Shown here in pieces: positions 57,180 to 64,000 of a stretch of 64,000 nucleotides of DNA. Origin of the DNA: Paramyrothecium sp. XJ0827 (taxonomy: Eukaryota; Ascomycota; Sordariomycetes; Hypocreales; Stachybotryaceae); assembly GCA_020881915.1 (NCBI GenBank), contig JAJFPB010000009.1:1798001-1862000 (forward strand), written 5' to 3'. The notes beneath the pieces are model-generated. The model was not told where the DNA came from and did no database searches. It saw nothing but the letters and a program-made list of their open reading frames with translations. How positions within the stretch are numbered: position 1 is the stretch's first letter; every line of letters begins with the position of its first letter. The translations under genes and the position numbers were made by a program.

Positions 57180-58829
57180 ATGAATTCATCAACGCCGACG
57201 GACAGGGCTCTCGATGCCGAGAAGTCCCAGCAGGTGGACGTCAATGTTTCCGAACAAGGAACGGAGCAGCCTGTCTCACCACTCATCCCATGGAAGTACA
57301 AGTGGATTGCGTTGATCTGCGTGATAACCTTTCCCATAGGCCACACGTGGACCGGGTCGGCACTGGGTCCTTTGAAGAACACTCTGCGTGAGGAGCTCGA
57401 CATCAACAACACCCAGTTTGGAGTCATTAGCAGTGCAGATGCCTTTGTCAACACAATTTTCCCCATTATTGGCGGCATTATCCTGGATTGGTACGGACCA
57501 AACATTGTTACAATTTGCTGCACGAGTGTGATCCTCGTCGGCTCAGTGATTGCCGCTGCTGGAGTACAGGTCGGCCTCTGGCGAGTCTTGGTCGGTGGGC
57601 ATGTTCTGATGGGATTCGGCATTGCTGTTCTTGACTCGGCGACTCAAAAGGTAAGCTTGGAAAACTAAAACTCCCCCTCGGATTGCCCTGGTTTCAATTT
57701 GGAAGTGGGCTGACGAAGTCTTAGTTCTTCTACCATTGGTTCGGCGCCTCGGGCCTCGCCTTTGCGTTTGGCTTGGAAAGCGCCCTGTCCGGCACTGTTG
57801 GCCTCGTTTCGGGCATGGTTGCTATCCCCATTCGCGACGGTACTGGATGGTATGGTTGGACGTTTTGGATACCCGTCTTCTTTTGCGCCTTTTCACTCGT
57901 CATGAACATTGTCTACGTTTGCTTCGAGCATTTCTCGGTCCCAGCCAACTACCGCCTGACGTCTGGCCGTGCATCAGCAATCTCTCAGAAACATCTCATC
58001 ACCAAACGCAACTTCTCGTGGAAGATTCTCCTCACGCTACCCTGGGCGTATCTTATGCTGCCAGCAACTCAATTACTCCAGAGTGGTGCCGCCGGAGGTT
58101 TTAGCACCAGCTCTGCCGACATCATCTTCATGAAGGGCTACACTGAAGAAGTAGCTGGATACCTGTCTACGGCTCAAAGGATCCTGCCAATTGTACTGAG
58201 TCCTGCATTGGGTCTGTTCATTGACAGGTACGGACACAGGTTCCACTTTGTTGCTCTGGCTCCCATTCTGTGGATCATTGCCTGCTCGCTCTTGGGTTTT
58301 ACAGACGTACATCCATTGGCTGCCCTGGTCTTCTCGAGTCTTGCTGGTGTCATCAACTCAATGCCACTTCAAATCTGCATTCCCCTTCTTGTGGGCGATC
58401 AAGCAAAAATTGGAACAGCTTTTGGGATATGGCGTGCATTCAACAACTCTGGCTCGACAATTGTAAGTCTGCAAAATTCCAAGTCCTCATAAGCTCTACT
58501 AACGTTGTTAGATTGATGTTGTCTTTGGAGTTTTGCAAGATGGAACAGAGGACAGCGGCTACTACAAGGTACTGTTGGTTGCGATTGGCATCAAAGCCTG
58601 GGCTTTCGTCCTTGGTGTGTCCTATATCATTGTCGACTACAAACTGCTTGGCAAGGGCATGACCATGACCCGGAACCAACGGGTGTCTAGAGAGGCTCAG
58701 ATCGTTGACAGAGATTCGGACCCATTGACTCGAAGGACGGTTAAGCCATGGTTTACTGCACTCACCTTCAGTCTTCTCGTCGCCATCATTGCCAGCGCAT
58801 GGGCAGTATTTCTCAGGTATCTCATCTAG
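57180..58829 (+). CDS. MFS transporter, MFSD1-like
   Basis: 508-aa major-facilitator protein; exons 57180-57650, 57725-58462 and 58512-58829, introns 74 and 49 nt. Twelve predicted helices follow a 35-residue polar N-terminus; helix 1 is WIALICVITFPIGHTWTG. The loop 2-3 motif reads GGIILDWYGP, and the second half opens with LLTLPWAYLMLP and has the matching ALGLFIDRYGHRF motif. These features fit the MFSD1 group, which in animals exports dipeptides from lysosomes. In fungi the substrate is unknown and the organelle is probably the vacuole (inference). Confidence 0.8.
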
Positions 58830-59507
58830 ACATACCCAATACATCCGAGCCACTGCATAGCTATTGCATGATATTGCTGATAAGATGACTGCTTGAGATC
58901 GTGTCTCGACTCAACTTCGGTTGGCCCTGCCTGCTGAGAACAATGGCTCGCGCTGGGTTGTCAAGCTGCGATGTGCGAAGCGGGAATTGAAGTTGGCATA
59001 TCACACTATAGCGAAACATTGAACAAATGGATTGCGGTACCCTAATGCAATTGCCGTGGCAAGACAACCAGTCTTTACTCTATCTTCGGAACGTTGGTTC
59101 CTTTCCTTCCCCAGCAGAAAGTCAGTATCAAGCTGGGCGGGTAAGACGTAAGGCCACATATGAACGGCCTCAAGGTACTCATCAATCTGCCGAGCCACAC
59201 AAGCGTCTCAGATTTGGAATGAGGATTGGGCAGCACACGTTCGACCGAAAACCATAAGGGTCCCTAAAGGCTAGGCCATTTTGAGCCAGCTTATTCGCTT
59301 CTTGTCCTGGTTCATTGATGTGCTGATTCGGCCGCCCTTGATAGCTCAAGTGGGTTCGTGGCGATTGACTAAAATTACATTTCGCGTTGTGATCCTGCTA
59401 CCCATCCGGGTACGCGAACAACGTTGTAACGTATTCTCTTAAATAGAGCAACTTGTCGCGTCCAGGGAAGAAACTGACTGGGAACTACGACGTTTTGTGC
59501 TTTCGCA
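58830..59507. other. intergenic
   Basis: About 680 bp between the MFS gene and the GPI protein gene. Nothing recognised. Confidence 0.5.
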
Positions 59508-60728
59508 ATGGCTGGCCGGAAGGGCCCATCTGTTGCCTTGCTTACGCTGCTATTCCACGGTAGCACTTTGGCTCTTCCGCAGAGGATAACGGCTGAGCCT
59601 CAATGCACCACGACCACTCAGGAGCTTGGCATTGATCACACGGTGTCGGATTATGATGCTTTCATCTCATCGACGAACGCAGTCTATGGCGAGGAGGCGG
59701 AGAGAACCGATATTCAGGTTCCCATCCATACAACTGCCTTTGACTTCCCTGGTCTAGCCTATGTAACGGCATACGGATTCTACAACTCTGAAGCACTCAA
59801 ATCTGCAGGCTTCAAAGTCTTTTCCATCGTCAGATCGGTCATTGGGCCGTGCAGTGTCACTTTGCCTCCCTCGCCTACCGGCTCGGACTGCAGCCCTCAC
59901 GGCGATCACTGTGTGTATACACCAGAAAGCGCCTTGTTGCTCGGTTCAAGAATACTGAATTGGAACTAGGGCACTGTGATACATGGCCTAGTGCGACCGA
60001 TGCGCCGTCGGATGATCCATCGCTACCACCGTCTTCTACGGCATACCTTTGCACTCCTGATGTTGACCACTGTAGGTGTCCCGGCAGACAAAATCCAAGC
60101 AAACCTAATGAAGGCTTCTAGATTACTGCACACCACTACTAGCTACAAGCACTAGCTACCTTCCCGTGGTGTCGTCTCAGCCAGTGACTATTCCAAAGCC
60201 TGGGGAGGGTAATGACGGTATGTTTTGACAAGCTGGAGGAACGTTTGATCCCTATATCTGATCTACATCATGCAGACCATCACTCCTCCATTCCACCTTT
60301 AACCTCCATCGGAACCTTTCTATCAACAACAGAGCCAATTCTACCTCCTTCCCCTACAGGCTCAGACTGCTCGCTGTTTGGTGATGATTGTGAGTGTTTT
60401 ATGACAGCCCCGACCGAGTCGCAGGTATTTACTCTTCATAGGGCACTGCAAACCGGACTTAGCTGCATCCTCAACCAATAAGCACCGAATGGAATGCACC
60501 CTCTGCCCATCTGGATTTCCTGAAGTTATGGAGGTTCCCAGCAATTCCCAAAATACAGAAACTCGTTCGAATAGAACCACCTCGAATCACAATGCTATCA
60601 CACAACTCCCTGCGCCGTTAGAGACTCCGAAACCACCAATTTTCCAGGGAGCTGGAACCCTCGTCAACGTGTCGATCGTCTGGTTGGCAGCTTGGGCATT
60701 GAGCATCAGCCTCATGAATACACGATAA
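59508..60728 (+). CDS. GPI-anchored cell-surface protein with duplicated modules
   Basis: 333 aa, five exons: 59508-59910, 59970-60071, 60122-60217, 60276-60389 and 60442-60728; every intron is phase 1. Signal peptide (SVALLTLLFHGSTLA), a first domain with CTTTTQELG and YVTAYGFYNSEALKSAGFKVF, then repeated LPPSPTGSDCSxxGD modules (ends of exons 1 and 4) and a variant, LPPSSTAYLCTPDVDH, in exon 2. After both full modules the next exon begins with the same W-H-C joint. A Ser/Thr-rich stretch and a C-terminal hydrophobic tail (IVWLAAWALSISL) suggest a GPI anchor. Function unknown. Confidence 0.7.
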
Positions 60729-61332
60729 GGACCCTAGACGACTCATAATAGGAAACTGTTGTTTTACTTCACTTTCATGAAGGGCCAAAAGCATTCGGAT
60801 GGAGTTGCTGAGTGTTCCTCCCTACCAGCCATGACTGATGGGGACTACATGGCGGTGTTGCATGTGTAGGAGAACCCCCTTCACTTCTACTTTTCCGGCT
60901 GGTAATTTGGCTTTATTCGAATCATCTTGTTGGACCACGATGATCAAGTCAATAACCCTAAAGAAAACCAACAGCATCAAATCTAGGGTCAGTTGAAGCA
61001 ACTGTAGTTGATAGGGTCTCAGACTGGATTTATATACAAGAGCTTATAGCAAGAACTGCCCTGAATGGCTTTCGGGAAAGCTAACGAGTGTATAATGCAC
61101 AAAACAGATGGGTTTCGCAGAGCTAGCTTTTCCAACTGAGTTGAACACGAGCCGTGAACCGATATTCGCGCAAGTATATGCAGTCATTGTCTCTATGGGC
61201 TGTAGCACACTATTTCCCGCTAAACACACCCAGTGTGCCTCGGCGTATGTCTATTATCGTTGCGAGTTACCAGACAATCCATATTTCTTAAAATGCCGCC
61301 AAATGCGAGAAAACCTTGGTCTGTAGCCAGCC
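60729..61332. other. intergenic (converging 3' ends)
   Basis: About 600 bp between the GPI protein stop and the rhamnosidase stop. Nothing recognised. Confidence 0.5.
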
Positions 61333-64000
61333 TCAGAGCGAGCTTTGAATCAAAGTCTCTTTGTAAGGTGTCAGTAGAATTGGCCCCTTCAACCCATAAT
61401 CCTGCGCTGGGGGCACTCTGTCCTCGGGTGTGGGGACAGTGCCGGAGAATCTCAAGTCATACCAATGAGGCCGTAGAACATTAATCATGGTTGTTGCGAT
61501 AACAATTCTGACCCGGTTCTCCCCTCTTTTCAGGTAAGGCCCTATGTCTGCTCTGCCCTGCGATGGGTCTAAAGGTGGAAGCTGTTGGCCATTGACAGAC
61601 AGCGTCAAAGTCTGCACTATCCGGCCCACATCGATGAATGCACCATCAGCAGGTCCTGAATCTGGGGGCCATTGCAGCTTGGTCTCATAGTAGCCTCTGC
61701 CACTGACATTTTCTAACCCTTCAATTTCGCTCCAGCTGATAAGAGTTGTTAGACTGTGTGTAGTATTCGACTTCAAGGCGGTGATGTGGGCATCGTTCAA
61801 GTTTTCGGGAGGATCCCAATGCTCTACAGTGAGTTCCCAGTGTTCAAGTTCAAATGGCTCAGCTTCAGTGTGATCAACTTTGTGCGTTTTGCCATCTGAA
61901 GCTACAACTTCCAGTGATCTGGCAGATGTACCAACTTTGATCCCGATGCCACCGTTCTGGTATGCAGTGGAAAGAACCTCCCCAGGAACTGTGGTGAGAT
62001 GTATATTAGGCGTCTTGTCTTTTGTTTCTGGAATGAATGCAATTATGGTGGATTGATTGCCATAAAGAGTCAGTGGAATAACCGTCCTTGTGTCTTTTGG
62101 CTTGTACAGAACGACAGGTGTCTGCGCTCCAGTCCAAATGTCGTAGTGGTAGGGGGTCTTCGTGGAAGCAAAGTCTACTGTTCCGGTTGTGAGAGCTGAA
62201 TTCTTGTTGTATACCCATACGTAGTCAATGTTGTTTTTCGTATCCTCCCGCCAGACGGTGTACCACGTCCCATTCGCCGAAACTCTCGTCAAAGGTTCAA
62301 TTCCAAGAGAGGCGATGGTATTTGCTAGGCCAGCTTCCTCGGACACAACGTGAACATTATCCAAATCGGCAATCTCATGCATGGTATGGTTAACAATAAA
62401 TGCCGCACATTGATGCGGGTTCCACATGCGAGTGGGAATGCCACCTTCAAAGATAATGGGCAGCCCGGCCTTGGCGTACTCCGACAGCTTTCGAACACCG
62501 GGTACAGTCATGAAATCAAGGATGCGAACGATCATGACCTTGAATTGCTGCTTCGTTGGCGCAAATATGCCATCCTCAACTAGTGCGGTTGGGAGGTCAA
62601 AGTTCTCAGGACTCAAGTATTCATAGGTATAACCTGCGAGGTCAGTGACTCAATTTGAGAGCACAAGAGGCGGCAAAAGACATACCATGGTCGGTGAGAT
62701 CTGTCTTGACGTAGCTGGCGTTTCCTGGGAACCAGAATCTCTTCATCCAGAAGAGAGCATCACGTCTCGGCACACCGGTTTGGAGGATTTGCTGCAAGCG
62801 TCCCATGGCGTCCATATACAACCTGTAATCCTCCCATGCGGGCTGATGCCGGTTGTGGCAATCCGCAAACTGGTAACCAAACGTCATCATTCCCGGCCAT
62901 GTCGTGTTGGGATAACCGCCCGAGTAGGGTGTTCCGTGAATGACGGCCTGATTAACGCCGCCGGCAACAGCACGCTGAAAAATGTCAAAGAGCTCAGGCA
63001 AGGTCTGCTGGAAGGCGTTGTAGATCTCAGCACCAAGCTCAATGGATATGACTCGTTTGCCTGCAAGGTTGGCTGGACCAGTGTATTGCCGATACTTATC
63101 CACGATGCTCTCGTAAATGAGGCTCTCGGTTTCGGGGGCGTTGACCTTGGGGATGTTCTGAAGCATGTCCATCCACATGCCGTAAGAAACTTGATGGGAG
63201 TATTGAACATTGAGTCGCTCATTTGCCCATCTCGTCCATTCTTGAAGGAAATCGCCATAGGCGTTGGCTACCTGTGTTAGAGGGTATCAGTCTCTAAGCA
63301 GCAATATCGCCATTTAGTGGACTTACCGATGATCTATAGTCCATTCGGTACCGTTCACCTTGGTCCCATTGGTCCGTATTGTAGCCCAGGGCTGCGATCG
63401 GGAGAAATCTTTGCAGTTCATACTTGTGGTCATTTTCAAAGCGTTTAAGAAAACCCTTGGTCCAGCGAGCTTTCTGTCGAATTTCAATGGAGTCTTCCCA
63501 TGCGTAGTTGCCAACTTCCTTGATCAAGTCGAGAACACCGTCTGTCAAGAGGTGTTCCTCCCAGAACTTGGCCGCGAGCTTTGCACCTCCGGCAGAGTAA
63601 TGATCCACAGCCCATGACCCGTTTTGCACCCACGACTCGGGTTTCGTCTGTGGGCCTTTCATCATGGGAGGGCTGTTTTGTGCCATAAAGTGTGAATGGA
63701 TGAGATAAATCGAGAACAAAACGTAGTTATACTCGTCGGTTTCTGGTAGATCAACTTCGAGTTGGCCACTCTCTGTGACAAGATGAGTCACGTCAAAGAG
63801 CGTGTTTACTGCCAGGGTCTTTGCAGAGCCTCCCTTCGGCGAGCCAGCAAGGATCACGGCCTCTACGGGTCCGGTTCCCCACCCTTTGATAACGCCGCTG
63901 AAAGATGAAACATTTGCTGCGAAGCGAGTCTCTTGGACGGCCAGATCCCACGCTTTTCCTTCATGGTTGTAGGGCGCTGGGACACCTTGTCCTTGGTTGG
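61333..64000 (-). CDS. GH106 alpha-L-rhamnosidase, 5' end outside window
   Basis: Glycoside hydrolase family 106-like protein that removes alpha-L-rhamnose from plant pectin (RG-I/RG-II) or glycosides. Exons on the minus strand: beyond 64000 to 63327, 63271-62686 and 62633-61333; introns 55 and 52 nt. Family blocks in order: VSSFSGVIKGW, SWVQNGSWAVDHYSAGGAKL, RFLPIAALGYNTDQW, the barrel strand ISIELGAEIYNAF, INQ-type segment VNQAVIHGTPYSGGYPNTTWPG, and a C-terminal beta-sandwich ending with GENRVRIVIATTMINVLRP. At least 860 residues are in view; N-terminal residues and any signal peptide are missing. Supports plant-tissue degradation as a life style. Confidence 0.85.

Overview
The window is nuclear DNA of a filamentous ascomycete (Pezizomycotina, most likely a sordariomycete). 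The signs are many 45-100 nt GT-AG introns, a Zn2Cys6 regulator, a CFEM receptor-like protein, a HET-domain protein, a fungal NLR (STAND) protein, PDR-type ABC transporters and fungal-type transposons. No tRNA, rRNA or CRISPR array was seen. Exon boundaries below were placed by eye from splice signals, reading-frame phase and family similarity. All spliced models given as intact sum to whole codons.

Region 1 (1-26.1 kb) looks like a secondary-metabolism locus that has decayed. It holds a PrnB-like (DUF1864) gene with two frameshifts, an intact class I methyltransferase, an O-methyltransferase that lacks a usable 3' splice site, and a Zn2Cys6 transcription factor. A 6,151-bp Copia retrotransposon sits in the regulator's first intron and separates the two halves of its zinc cluster by more than 6 kb. 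Next come a 3,931-bp Mutator-like element, a full-length PDR ABC transporter and an APH-fold kinase-like gene. Both large transposons have perfect ends (identical LTRs; identical 84-bp TIRs) and clear target-site duplications but broken coding regions.

Region 2 (26-31 kb) has a CFEM/Pth11-like seven-helix receptor gene and a sugar-porter MFS gene.

Region 3 (32.8-43.6 kb) has two genes of allorecognition type around a Kv-beta-like aldo-keto reductase. The HET-domain gene is cut by an 860-bp hAT-like MITE whose removal restores one 1,090-codon frame. The other gene encodes an alpha/beta-hydrolase, NB-ARC and TPR protein interrupted by one in-frame TAG.

Region 4 (44-54 kb) has a Cys-rich secreted protein, a small orphan ORF, an ABCG half-transporter whose stop codon lies in a 29-bp tandem repeat, a wax-synthase-like MBOAT acyltransferase, a fatty-acid-elongase-like gene with an interrupted frame, and a cytochrome P450. 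These could form a lipid or polyketide tailoring group.

Region 5 (55.8-64 kb) has two secreted or GPI-anchored proteins, an MFSD1-like MFS transporter and the 3' part of a GH106 alpha-L-rhamnosidase that runs off the end of the window.
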